The notes under the pieces: model-generated
Database searches by the model: none
The model's input: the letters and a program-made list of their open reading frames with translations, nothing else
Told to the model about the DNA's origin: nothing
In this document: one piece after another, positions 8,404 through 16,990 of the stretch
How the letters are laid out: the number at the start of each line of letters is the position of its first letter
Numbering within the stretch: the stretch's first letter is position 1
Source: Micromonospora sp. MP36
GTDB taxonomy: Bacteria; Actinomycetota; Actinomycetes; Mycobacteriales; Micromonosporaceae
Direction: 5' to 3'
Length of the DNA stretch: 47,026 nt
Assembly (NCBI RefSeq): GCF_008119785.1
Contig: NZ_VSFA01000055.1
Coordinates: forward strand, 1-47,026
Position numbers and translations under genes: made by a program

Positions 8404-8790
8404 ATGCGACTGCAGACCCGCAACGGCCTCCGCGTAGCCACAAGCTTGGCCCTCAGTGTCGTTGGCGTGAGCACCCTCGCCGCGCCGATCGCGAACGCCT
8501 TCCCCGCCGGGCAGAACACGCTGCTCCTCGCCGCGCTGGCCATGTCCTGCAGGACCTCACCGCCCAGGCGCCGGACGGGGCGGACATCCTCGCCGAGATG
8601 CGCCGGTTCATCGAGGCCCACACCGTGCATATCTTCTGCCACCTCGACGAGCTCGAGCAGATCACGGCGGCCGCGGACGAGCCGGCCGCCAAGCTGGCTG
8701 CCGAGGGCACCCCGTCGGCGCCGCACAAGGTGCACCCGTCGCCGGTCGTCCCAGCCGGCGCGATCCACGTCATGCGCGGGACCCTGCTCC
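8404..8790 (+). pseudogene. Secreted small protein, frameshifted remnant
   Basis: ATG 8404 opens a clear Sec signal peptide: MRLQTRNGLR, a hydrophobic stretch ATSLALSVVGVSTLAA, and an A-x-A cleavage region (IANAFPA). At about 8535-8545 coding character shifts to another frame, which continues HVLQDLTAQAPDGADILAEMRRF and a helical acidic segment to about 8780. One lost base would unite the two frames. The protein family is not recognised. The 3' end runs into unrelated debris. Confidence 0.5.
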
Positions 8791-8798
8791 ACCGCCGG

Positions 8799-8966
8799 CT
8801 GATCGGATGTCAACCGTTCGTACTCGGTCCGTCGAACCGTGCCGATCTGCGGCAGCCAATGACCAAACTTCGTCCTGATCCGTTGCAACCGCGCCGCGGT
8901 CAACCCGTCGGAGCCGAGGTATCGCTCGAGATTGTCCAGCCATAGCACTCCCGCGCCGCGCGCCCC
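8799..8966 (-). pseudogene. Fragment of an AAA-type regulator/ATPase
   Basis: A 56-codon stretch on the minus strand reads GVLWLDNLERYLGSDGLTAARL then IGTVRRTEYERL. This is the Walker B (LWLDNLE) and sensor region pattern of large actinobacterial AAA/STAND-type proteins. No Walker A or other domain flanks it, so it is a fragment left by rearrangement. Confidence 0.45.
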
Positions 8967-9017
8967 CCGGGACCCACGAGGAGCGAGGCCCCGCTCCTTC
9001 ATGCCATCAAGAGGGGG

Positions 9018-9680
9018 GCGGCAGCAGCCACGATCCGCCGCCGGCTGACCGAGTGGGCACACCTGCGGGTCGCTCACCGGCTGCACGAGCTGGCGGCGGC
9101 CGCGTACGACATGATGATCGGCTTGGAACTGTCCGACCTTGCCGTCGACGGCGCGATCACGAAAGCCCCGTACGGCGGTGACAAGGCCGGCCCGTCACCT
9201 GTGGACCGCCGCAAAGGCGGCCTGAAACGCTCCACCCTCACCGAGGCCACCGGCATCCCACTCGGCCTGGTCAGCGCCCCAGCCGACCGCCACGACTCGC
9301 CGCTGCTGGCGCCCACCCTGGCCACCCTCGACCAGATCGGAGCACTGCCCGAACAGGTCACCGTGCACCTGGACCGCGGCTACGACAACAAGCCCACCCG
9401 CCAGGTACTCACCGACCACGGCTTCGACGCCAAGATCGCCAAACGGGGCGTGCCCGCCCCAGTGCAGGCCGGCAACCGCTGGCCGGTCGAACGTACCCAC
9501 GCCTGGATGAACGGGTACGGCAAACTCCGCCGCTGCACCGACCGGCAAGCCGCCATCGTCGACTTCTACCTGTACCTCGCCGCCGCGCTCGTTACCGTGC
9601 GTGCCCTCATCCGAGAAGCCCCACCCACTACCGCTGGGACAACCGCCCCACCACCCGCCGCCTCAGATAACGCCTATTGA
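9018..9680 (+). pseudogene. IS5-family transposase, 5' truncated
   Basis: The DDE core is well conserved: DLAVDGAITKAP (first Asp), VHLDRGYDNKPTR (second Asp) and RWPVERTHAWMNGYGKL (catalytic Glu). Family-like sequence extends upstream in frame of the first ATG (9111) to about 9018 (IRRRLTEWAHLRVAHRLHEL), but no start codon or N-terminal DNA-binding part is found before it. The element is therefore truncated on the left. The stop is at 9678-9680. Confidence 0.8.
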
Positions 9681-9895
9681 CGGTCTCTCTAAGCCGACCG
9701 CCAGTCATTGATCGAACACACTGTTCTTGGCTACTAGCGGCTGCCCCCTACTGGGGTTCAGGACTCAGACGACTGTTGAAGGCGTGCTTGCAGGAATGGC
9801 GTCCAGCCGCCGCCGCCCGCGCCGCGGCGTTGGTAAGCACGGAGTCTGCACAATTGTTGTCACTTCGCAGGTAGTGGGGCCCCCGGCCGGGCAGG

Positions 9896-10252
9896 ATGCT
9901 GGAGAAGATCGACGCCTGGCCGGCCGAGCGCCTCGCCGACGTGGCCGAGCGCGACTTTGCCCAGGACCCACGCCGGCGCCGTACGCACTGGCACCAGCTG
10001 CCCGGTTGGCGGGTGGTGACCGGCACGGGATCCCCCGAGGAGCCGGCGATCCAGCTCGTCGAGCTGAGCCGCGACCGGGCCGCCGGGGCCTCCGGCACGG
10101 GCGCGCGGCAGCTCGCGGATCAGGCGGCGTTCTACGAGGGGCTCGTGGGCGCCTGGCACGACGGGGCGCGCGACGCGGCGCTCCGCTTCCTGACCGCGCG
10201 ACGGGACGAGGCGCTGGCCGCGCGGAAGCTCGTTCCGGCGGTCACCCCGTAG
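9896..10252 (+). CDS. Hypothetical protein, 118 residues
   Basis: An ATG-initiated helical protein (MLEKIDAWPAERLADVAERDF ... FLTARRDEALAARKLVP) with high charge and no membrane segment. I do not recognise the family. It may be the C-terminal part of a longer gene, since debris precedes it, but the coding pattern is good. It ends 11 bases into the 3' end of a convergent fragment. Confidence 0.4.
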   Translation: MLEKIDAWPAERLADVAERDFAQDPRRRRTHWHQLPGWRVVTGTGSPEEPAIQLVELSRDRAAGASGTGARQLADQAAFYEGLVGAWHDGARDAALRFLTARRDEALAARKLVPAVTP

Positions 10253-10433
10253 GCCGGTCCAGCCGTGCCACGACCAGGGCCAGCGCCTCGGGCATCCGCA
10301 CCTGCACGGCCGCGCCCGGCTCCCCCGGCACGACCCGGACCGGGTGGAATTCGCCGTCGTACCACCAGAAGACCTGGTCGGAGCAGGGGTCGGCGGCGGC
10401 CCGGAACAGGGAGCCGGCCAGGCGGTGCGGCGC
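10242..10433 (-). pseudogene. C-terminal fragment of an unknown protein
   Basis: On the minus strand the last 61 codons before the stop at 10242 read like a real protein (SDQVFWWYDGEFHPVRVVPG, VRMPEALALVVARLDRP). Upstream of about 10433 the frame passes into antisense of an integrase fragment, so the 5' part is missing. Function unknown. Confidence 0.35.
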
Positions 10434-10451
10434 CACGACGCCACCTCGCAC

Positions 10452-10580
10452 CCCCCCAAGGCCAACTGCTTCATGGAGCGCTGGGGCCGCACCATGCGCG
10501 AGGAATGCACCGACCACCTTCTAGTCGTGCGCCTAAACCCCTCACGCCAGTACGCCGGCCTGCCCGATCAAGTTCGATGA
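10452..10580 (+). pseudogene. Integrase-core (rve) transposase fragment
   Basis: PKANCFMERWGRTMREECTDHLL matches the end of the DDE integrase core of IS481/IS3-like transposases, where the glutamate of ERW/ERF is the third catalytic residue. Only about 40 codons remain, and both flanks are unrelated. Confidence 0.55.
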
Positions 10581-10680
10581 GCCAGTATGCCGTGGCTGGC
10601 ATACCAGGTTGCCGCCCAGCGACTTCAACCAATATGGTTGTGGTTCCTGCAAGACATGGGTAGGCGGACGACGTTGAGAG

Positions 10681-10923
10681 GTGCGCGTGCGTACCGACGT
10701 TCACGAGGTTCGGCCGCAATGGCTCACATGGCCCGCGGCGGTAATCGCCGCGGTTTCGTGGATCCTCGGACGCCTCACGGATATCGGACTTTTTGACCTC
10801 TTGGTCGTCGCGGCAGTTTCATGGCTAGGCGGCTGCTTATTGACTGGTGCGGCATGTCATTACCTTGTCCGAACGGAAGAATTTCCAACAGGCGAGGGGG
10901 AAGAACAACGGAAGGTCGGCTAA
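10681..10923 (+). CDS. Small two-helix membrane protein
   Basis: An 80-residue protein from GTG 10681. Two hydrophobic segments, about 16-31 (WPAAVIAAVSWILGRL) and 38-62 (LFDLLVVAAVSWLGGCLLTGAACHY), are followed by a charged tail EEFPTGEGEEQRKVG. The segments are separated by a short turn, as expected for a hairpin in the membrane. It has no known family and no obvious operon partner. A real gene is plausible because the topology is well formed. Confidence 0.45.
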   Translation: MRVRTDVHEVRPQWLTWPAAVIAAVSWILGRLTDIGLFDLLVVAAVSWLGGCLLTGAACHYLVRTEEFPTGEGEEQRKVG

Positions 10924-11035
10924 CCACCGATCCGAGGCATCCGCGGGCGGCCTCGCCCCTCTGACCTGGGAAGATTGGACTTGCTGACGATCTCATCGAT
11001 CGCCGATGGAAGGCGTCTGCCAGGTGAAGGCTACC

Positions 11036-11320
11036 GGAACACGCGGGTGTGTCGGCCCGGGCGCGCGTCTGCTGGCTGATGTTGCTGGGCGCGACCGGGT
11101 TGACCCGGGCTGTTCGGCCAGGCTCTTGCCCGGTTGCGGCAAACGGCAGGGCGTGCACGACCCTCGCCGCGTCGCAGTAGACGTGGCCGTGGTGATCGCT
11201 GACGGGGGTGGGGCGATCAGCGATCTCGCCGTGCTGCGCCACCAGGTGGACCTCTTCGGCACGGTCGCCTCGGACCTGAACGCGTGGCGACTGCTGTCCG
11301 ATACAGACGCTGACGTGTTG
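11036..11320 (+). pseudogene. IS1380-family transposase, N-terminal remnant
   Basis: The stretch reads GARLLADVAGRDRV ... GVHDPRRVAVDVAVVIADGG then ISDLAVLRHQVDLFGTVASD, the characteristic N-terminal region of IS1380 DDE transposases. After about 11320 similarity is lost, although the frame stays open to 11638 with another helical segment of unknown origin (LVQARLRRHYRLAAGG). The catalytic core is absent. Confidence 0.6.
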
Positions 11321-11820
11321 GCGCAGGCCGCTCGCCGCGATTTCGACCGGCTCGGGGTCGACGGCCTGATCGAAGTGGACCGCGAAGACTTGGTGCAGGC
11401 GCGGCTGCGCCGCCATTACCGCCTCGCTGCGGGCGGCACGCAGCGCCTCGCTGAGGAGGCCACCCGACTCCAGAGGCACGCCAACGCCGCTAGCATACGA
11501 CTGCGCCGCAGTGGCCTGACCACCGAGGAAGGCGCCGGACGACCGGCAGAGGCCTGGAGCGCCGCTACCGCCGACTGCTCGCCGCCTATCCGTGGGATCG
11601 CCTTCGGAGGTACGAGGAGGAGATGCTCGCGGTGCTGACGCCCGGCCGGGCGTCAGCACCGCCCGAACGTCGGTGACGTCGCCGACCTGGTCGTGGCCGG
11701 GTTACTGGTTCGCCGCCTGCGACCAACCCCATGCGTGGCAGGACATCAGCACATCATGCTTGGGGAGCCAGATCCAGATCCTTGTCGTCAGCCACGCCGG
11801 CACAGGGCAGCACCCCGGAC

Positions 11821-11961
11821 GGCGTCGGCGTGCACCCGCAGGTACGGCCGGGCGCCGATGTCACCCACGGCTAGGGCTGCCACGGCCGCCCAATGATCGC
11901 GTGCAAGCAGCACCGGATGGCCGGACCGACCGTTGTCGTAAGCGGCCATAACAAACTCTCC
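11821..11961 (-). pseudogene. MocA/MobA-like nucleotidyltransferase fragment
   Basis: On the minus strand about 47 codons read FVMAAYDNGRSGHPVLLARD, then VAALAVGDIGARPYLRVH. The GHPVLL...W and GD.GARPYL patterns are typical of the C-terminal half of MobA-like NTP transferases of the MocA subgroup (molybdenum cofactor cytidylylation). The N-terminal GxG nucleotide-binding part is not present nearby, so this is a remnant. Confidence 0.5.
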
Positions 11962-12267
11962 ATCAAACCCGGGGCTTGACAACCCGCAGGTTGGCGGTGC
12001 TGACACGCCCACCGGGTGGGCTGGGCATGACGAGCAGACACACGCAGGCGACAATGACACATCGAGATCCTGGCGAACGGTTGGCCTAGACAACCGCCGA
12101 TCTACCAGGAGCTCGCTCCATATCGGTCCACTACACGCCGTGCTTCATCGCCTTGTGACCATGCGCCCTGCCGAGTTCCCGGACGCTCACTCAGACTTTC
12201 GGGACACACGGACCACCCACCCAACGGCTACAGTTCCCCCGGTCTAAACCAGAAAGGGCGAAGGGCG
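11962..12267. other. Non-coding region upstream of the NRPS locus
   Basis: No gene is seen. It should hold the promoter of the operon starting at 12268. One short perfect inverted repeat is present, CGGTTG (12078-12083) and CAACCG (12091-12096) with a 7-base spacer, a possible regulator site. The ribosome binding region of 12268 (AAGGGCGAAGGGCG) is purine-rich. Confidence 0.35.
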
Positions 12268-13611
12268 ATGAACGAGGACGCCACATCCCGGGCTGTGAGC
12301 GCCGGCCGGACTGAACCGGGCGTAGATGGGAAGTTGGTCCCGGCGACCACCACACAGATGAAGCGTCTCGCGCTGCTACACGGTCCCGACCGCTGGTGGA
12401 AGCATCCCTTCGTCTGGGCGTTTGCCTACCCTGGCAGGCTCGACGTGCCGCGGTTGCAGGAAGCCCTGCGCCTGGTTGCGCGACGCCACAGTAGCCTGCG
12501 GATGTACTTTCTGCCCGACCAGTCGATCGACATGGTCGGGTGCCTGGCTCCGGACGAAGCCCTGTGGCCGTTGAAGGAAATGACTGCCGGGCCAGATCCA
12601 GCGGCCGCCGATGCCGAGGCCTATGCGTGGCTGCAGCGGATGTTTTCTCCGGACGACCGGCCGCTACTCCGGGCGGTCGTGCTGCACCGCGCGGACGGCG
12701 ACATGTTCGGGGTGTCTCTTGAGCACAGCATTCTCGATCACACTGCCGCCATGGCGCTCTTCGAAGACCTCGCCACGGTGTACGACGGGCTGGTCGACCA
12801 TCCGGCATCCGCATTCGATGAGCTGATCTCCGACGCAGCAGGTTTCGCGTACGAAGAGCGTGCCTGGCTCGCCAGCGATGCGGCATCGAAGGCATTGGCA
12901 TGGTGGGACGAGTACAACGAGGGGCTCGGCGCCTATCCAGGACTGGACCTACCGGAGTTGGGAAAGTTCGAACCCTTCTCCCCCATCATCAACTACGATG
13001 TGATGCTGTCCGCTGAGGACACCATCCAGTTGAAGCGGCATGCCGCCAAGCTGCGGCTCACGCCCACCATGCTTGCCTCAGCCGCAACCGCGGTGACCCT
13101 TCGCGCCCACGGACACTCCGCCGACGTTCGGTTCCTGTTCGCCACGTCCCGGCGCATTTGGCCGAACCTGGAGAGGCTGATCGGGTACTGCTCGAACCGC
13201 ATGATGGTGCGAGTACCGGTCGCTGCGCACGATACGGTTTCGTCTGTGGCGCCCAAAGTGCGGACCAGCGTTCTGGAAGCGGTACGGCAGAGCATGTTCA
13301 GCCACGAGGAATATGTCCGGGCACGGTTTCCGGACGCGTACAGCCGCCAGCCGACCAGCTATGGCTATCTCAACACGGCCGTCTATGAATCTGCGCCGCA
13401 GCTCGGTGGACTTTCCCTCACACGGGAGTCCCTGCCCCTGCCCGAGCGGGACTTTCACCAGCCGGGCCTGGCGCTGGGGCTTTTTCTCTACGGCGATGGC
13501 CGAGCGGTCGTCAATGCGTCTTGCGCGGACGGCATGTACACGCGGGACTTCGTCGAACGTTTCGCCCAAGACTTTGCACGGTCGTGCGTAGGCACTACAC
13601 AGGGAGAATAG
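12268..13611 (+). CDS. Free-standing condensation-like protein with altered HHxxxDG motif
   Basis: A 447-residue protein of the NRPS condensation/acyltransferase (CAT-like) fold. After a 24-residue variable start come PATTTQMKRLALLHGPDRWW and the substrate-channel region RLDVPRLQEALRLVARRHSSLR. The active-site motif is E152-H153-S-I-L-D157-H158: the second (catalytic) His and the Asp are kept, but the first His is Glu and the Gly is His. No A or carrier domain is attached. A paralogue at 44168-45496 has the same changes. It may form an amide or ester in trans between carrier-bound or free amines, and the following free PCP (six bases downstream) is the likely partner. The ATG at 12268 follows a purine-rich stretch. 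Confidence 0.85.
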   Translation: MNEDATSRAVSAGRTEPGVDGKLVPATTTQMKRLALLHGPDRWWKHPFVWAFAYPGRLDVPRLQEALRLVARRHSSLRMYFLPDQSIDMVGCLAPDEALWPLKEMTAGPDPAAADAEAYAWLQRMFSPDDRPLLRAVVLHRADGDMFGVSLEHSILDHTAAMALFEDLATVYDGLVDHPASAFDELISDAAGFAYEERAWLASDAASKALAWWDEYNEGLGAYPGLDLPELGKFEPFSPIINYDVMLSAEDTIQLKRHAAKLRLTPTMLASAATAVTLRAHGHSADVRFLFATSRRIWPNLERLIGYCSNRMMVRVPVAAHDTVSSVAPKVRTSVLEAVRQSMFSHEEYVRARFPDAYSRQPTSYGYLNTAVYESAPQLGGLSLTRESLPLPERDFHQPGLALGLFLYGDGRAVVNASCADGMYTRDFVERFAQDFARSCVGTTQGE

Positions 13612-13617
13612 GCAACC

Positions 13618-13869
13618 ATGCAACAGAGTTATTCGGACATCGACTCGCCCGCTCTGACCACCTTGCTGCAGTGTGCCGCCGAAGTGCTACGCAGCTCGGT
13701 GGCCCCCACCGACCACTTTCTCGAGCTTGGCGGCGACTCACTTTCTGCCCTGCGGCTCGTCGCACTCATGTCACACCACGGTTTGAAGCTCGATGTCGAT
13801 GACCTCTTCGAGCAGGAGGACATGGCTTCACTTTCCCTGTGCCTCACTGTGACAACCGCTGAGCGGTGA
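13618..13869 (+). CDS. Free-standing peptidyl carrier protein
   Basis: An 83-residue carrier protein with the phosphopantetheine site LGGDSLSALRL (Ser near residue 42). Four-helix PCP pattern throughout, and nothing else attached. The ATG lies six bases after the stop of the condensation-like gene, so they are co-expressed. It holds an aminoacyl or peptidyl group as a thioester after 4'-phosphopantetheinylation. Which A domain loads it is not evident. Confidence 0.9.
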   Translation: MQQSYSDIDSPALTTLLQCAAEVLRSSVAPTDHFLELGGDSLSALRLVALMSHHGLKLDVDDLFEQEDMASLSLCLTVTTAER

Positions 13870-13918
13870 CCACAGCGATTCAAATGCAGCGCCAATCCCA
13901 CGGAACGAGGAACGGTAC

Positions 13919-14344
13919 GTGCTCGAAACGGAACTGATTAGTTATCTGCGTGAGGTACTGCCTGAATATATGGTTCCGTCGGCGATCGTTCTGCTGGAGA
14001 GGCTGCCACTGACACCCAACCACAAGGTGGACCTCAATGCCCTTCCACCGGTAGCAATTGCGTCCGCCATGGACGGGGCACCTATGGACGGTGCGCTGTG
14101 CGGCGACCTTGAACGGGAGCTGGCCGACTTCCTGGGAAAGCTGCTTCATCGCGAGGATATGGGCATCGCCAACGACTTCATTCAGTTAGGTGGCAACTCA
14201 CTCCATGTGATTCGGCTGGTCGCCCACGTCCGCGAGGCCTATGGTGTCAGGCTTTCCGCGCAGCACGTGTTCGAGCAACCGACCGTTTCGGCGGTCGCGT
14301 CATTAGTGCGTGATGCCGCAAACGCAGACGGGGAAAGCGCATGA
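13919..14344 (+). CDS. C-terminal piece of an adenylation domain (motifs A9-A10) fused to a PCP
   Basis: A 141-residue protein from GTG 13919, with GAGG at 13907-13910 as ribosome binding site. Residues 5-42 are the end of an A domain: LPEYMVP (A9, 14-20) and LPLTPNHKVD (A10, catalytic Lys36). After a linker, residues about 62-135 form a PCP with LGGNSLHVIRL (Ser94). No core A domain precedes it: in-frame upstream sequence does not resemble one. The next gene encodes a C-A protein whose A domain ends just before A9, and the two genes overlap as ATGA. Together they supply one complete A domain and its carrier. This is read directly from motifs; reconstitution in trans is inferred. Confidence 0.85.
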   Translation: MLETELISYLREVLPEYMVPSAIVLLERLPLTPNHKVDLNALPPVAIASAMDGAPMDGALCGDLERELADFLGKLLHREDMGIANDFIQLGGNSLHVIRLVAHVREAYGVRLSAQHVFEQPTVSAVASLVRDAANADGESA

Positions 14345-16962
14345 CGTCAAACATCGAATTGTCGTTCGGGCAGCAGCAGATCTGGTCCAGCGAAAAGCTG
14401 CGGCCGGACGCCGTGGCGGCGCCCATCACGATGGCCTACGAGATTCGCGGCCCGCTCGATCCGACGGCCCTCGACCGCGCGGCTTGCGCTGTCGTGCAGC
14501 GTCACGAGCCGCTGCGGACCACGTTTCACGAGCAGGACGGACGGCCGTTCGGAGTCGTGCATGAGGCGGGGCGGTCGGTGCTTCGCGTCGTTCAGGTAGC
14601 TCGCGTGGACGACTGGGCGCGGCTGGCCGAGGCCGAGATCCAAGGCCGGTTTGACCTCTCCGACTCGTCGTTGTTGCGGCTGACGCTGTTCGCAGTTGCC
14701 GATGACCACCACGTACTCACGGTCGTCATGCATCGCCTTATTGCCGACGAGGCCAGCCTGAGCATACTGCTCAACGAGCTCGCGAGCGCTTACCGCGCGG
14801 TCCGGGCCGGCAGTGACTTGTGGCTGCCGGGCCTGCCGATGACGTATCGTCGCCATGTCGAGCAGGAGCGGGCGGCTGCTGCCGACGGTGCCTGGGATGA
14901 GGATTTCGCCCATTGGCGCACGTACCTGAGTGATGCCCCGCGGCTGTTCACCATGCCTGGCATCGGATCACCTCCGAACTGGCCGGCCATGTTCGAACAG
15001 GCAGCGAACCTTCCTACGGCCGCCGACAGGACAGCGTCGTTGTCAGCGTTCGCTCACCGGCATCGGGTTTCACCCGCGACCGTGCTGCTTGCTGCCTGGA
15101 TAGCCACGCTAAGTCGGCACAGCGGCGAGCGAGACATCGTGGTCGGCACCACGAGCCCGGAACGACATCGCCCTGAGTCCGACAGCGTGATCGGTCCCGT
15201 CTCGGACATAGCACCCGTGCGCGTGCGGCTTCGGGAGGGTGCGACCTTCAGCGACCTTGTGGCGGAGGTACATGAACAGGCGCTGTCGGCACATTCCCAC
15301 CGTCGAGCGCCTTTCGCTGCGGTGGCAGCGGAACTTGGTGAGCACAGCCTCCAGCACGTCTACCAGTTCCAGTTCAACGTCCCACCGCCGACACCACAGG
15401 CGTTCGACGGGACATCCGAGTTGAGCTGCCAACGGCTGCCGTTGCCCGGCAACACGGACACGTTACTGCTCGAACAGACGTTGACACTGCTCACGAATGC
15501 TCTGGCTGCTCCAGACACGCCGGTCGAACAACTCAGCCTCGTCAGCGAGGAGCGGCGCCGGGAACTGGTCGAGATGTGTGCTCGCGTGCAGACCCCAGTA
15601 CCCGACGTTCGAAGCGTCCTCGATCTGGTGGTCGCGACGATAGAACGGAATCCCGACCGGTCAGCGGTACATTGTGGCGCGCGCGTGTTCACCTACGCAG
15701 AACTCGGCAGGCACGCGGGCCGGTTCGCCGAGCGGCTGGCACACCACGGCGTATCGCGGGGTGATGTGGTTGCCATCCATTTGAACCGGTCCGTCGAGTT
15801 CCTGATCGCTATGTTGGCGAGCTGGCAGCTTGGTGCCGCGTACGTCCCGATCGATCCGACGTATCCCCGTCGGCGGGTCGAGTTCGTGCTTCAGGACGCC
15901 ATGGCGCAGGTGATCGTCACCGGTCCGGCCACGCCCGTCGATGCGTTCGCCGATTTCGAAGCGCCGGTGCTCGTGATGGCCACCGCCGATGATGATGATG
16001 CCGCAGACGGGCCGCGGCTGGCGGCACGCCGCGAAGGGACCGGCGAGGACACGGCGTACGTAATCTACACGTCCGGTTCCACGGGTCAGCCCAAGGGTGT
16101 CAACGTGCAGCATCGCGCGGTGGTGAATCTCCTTCACTCGATGGCCCAGCTGCCCGGTGTCACCCGCGACGACGTAACGCTCTCGCTGGCCAGCCCTTCG
16201 TTCGACATGTCGGTGCCGGAGCTGTTCCTGCCGCTCGCCGTCGGTGCGCGGATGGTGATGGCCTCTGCCGAGGACGCCCGGGATCCGCAGCGCCTGCTCG
16301 ACCTGATCATGCACGAGCACGTTACGGCGATGCAGGCGACGCCGGTGACCTGGGACGGGCTTGTCGCCCTCGCCCCAGCGGATTTCCGTCTCCGCCTGGC
16401 GATGTGTGGTGGAGAGGCGCTCACTCGCCCGCTGGCCAATGAACTGGCGGGGATGGCAACCGAGGTCTGGAACATGTACGGCCCGACCGAGACGACTGTG
16501 TGGTCATTGATCGCCGCGATCGGCTCGGCCCCGGCGGACGAGCCCGTGTCCATCGGCCGCCCCATTCACAACACCTCGGCCTGGGTGCTCGACGCCAACC
16601 TCAATGTCTTGCCGATCGGGGTGATCGGCGAGTTGTATCTTGGCGGAACAGGCTTGGCCCTGGGGTATCACGGCCGTCCGGACCTCACCGATCAACGTTT
16701 TGTGGTCGGCCCGCCGGAGATCGGTGGCGAAAGGCTGTATCGAACCGGCGACCTAGTCCGACTGCGCCCGGACGGTTGCTTCGATTTCATCGGCAGGGCA
16801 GACACGCAGGTCAAGATCCGCGGCTATCGGATCGAGGTCGACGAGATTGCCACACTGCTGCGCCGGCATCCCCAGGTGAAGGATGCCGTGGTCGTGGCCA
16901 GGGACGACGGATCCGGCGACCGCCAATTGGTGGCATACGTGGTTCCCAGCAAGCATTCCTGA
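14341..16962 (+). CDS. NRPS protein: condensation domain plus adenylation domain lacking motifs A9-A10
   Basis: An 873-residue protein. The C domain (about 5-400) has M130-H131-R-L-I-A-D136-E for HHxxxDG: second His and Asp kept. The A domain (about 425-873) has A3 TSGSTGQPKG (577-586), A4 FDMSVPE (621-627), A5 NMYGPTE, A7 YRTGD (800-804) and A8 GRADTQVKIRGYRIEVDEI. It then stops at VAYVVPSKHS, so the LPxYMVP and NGK motifs and the usual PCP are absent. These are encoded just upstream at 13919-14344. Aligning by eye to GrsA gives pocket residues D-M-P-Q-M-G-M-V-W, nearest to the glycine-type code DILQLGLIW; a tentative call. Without the A10 lysine the protein alone should not adenylate efficiently. 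Confidence 0.9.
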   Translation: MTSNIELSFGQQQIWSSEKLRPDAVAAPITMAYEIRGPLDPTALDRAACAVVQRHEPLRTTFHEQDGRPFGVVHEAGRSVLRVVQVARVDDWARLAEAEIQGRFDLSDSSLLRLTLFAVADDHHVLTVVMHRLIADEASLSILLNELASAYRAVRAGSDLWLPGLPMTYRRHVEQERAAAADGAWDEDFAHWRTYLSDAPRLFTMPGIGSPPNWPAMFEQAANLPTAADRTASLSAFAHRHRVSPATVLLAAWIATLSRHSGERDIVVGTTSPERHRPESDSVIGPVSDIAPVRVRLREGATFSDLVAEVHEQALSAHSHRRAPFAAVAAELGEHSLQHVYQFQFNVPPPTPQAFDGTSELSCQRLPLPGNTDTLLLEQTLTLLTNALAAPDTPVEQLSLVSEERRRELVEMCARVQTPVPDVRSVLDLVVATIERNPDRSAVHCGARVFTYAELGRHAGRFAERLAHHGVSRGDVVAIHLNRSVEFLIAMLASWQLGAAYVPIDPTYPRRRVEFVLQDAMAQVIVTGPATPVDAFADFEAPVLVMATADDDDAADGPRLAARREGTGEDTAYVIYTSGSTGQPKGVNVQHRAVVNLLHSMAQLPGVTRDDVTLSLASPSFDMSVPELFLPLAVGARMVMASAEDARDPQRLLDLIMHEHVTAMQATPVTWDGLVALAPADFRLRLAMCGGEALTRPLANELAGMATEVWNMYGPTETTVWSLIAAIGSAPADEPVSIGRPIHNTSAWVLDANLNVLPIGVIGELYLGGTGLALGYHGRPDLTDQRFVVGPPEIGGERLYRTGDLVRLRPDGCFDFIGRADTQVKIRGYRIEVDEIATLLRRHPQVKDAVVVARDDGSGDRQLVAYVVPSKHS

Positions 16963-16990
16963 GCGAATCACGAACGAAGGAATCGAGACG

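Noticed and set aside
6826..8802. Long plus-strand open frame of 658 codons opposite the peroxidase gene
   Set aside because: The peroxidase on the other strand has all haem-binding motifs. Only the end of this frame coincides with part of the real, frameshifted signal-peptide gene at 8404.
13618..14344. The A9-A10/PCP protein as a mere deletion remnant of a former A-PCP gene
   Set aside because: Considered, but it has its own ribosome binding site, an intact PCP, a kept A10 lysine and an ATGA overlap with the gene that lacks exactly this part, so a functional split is the better explanation.
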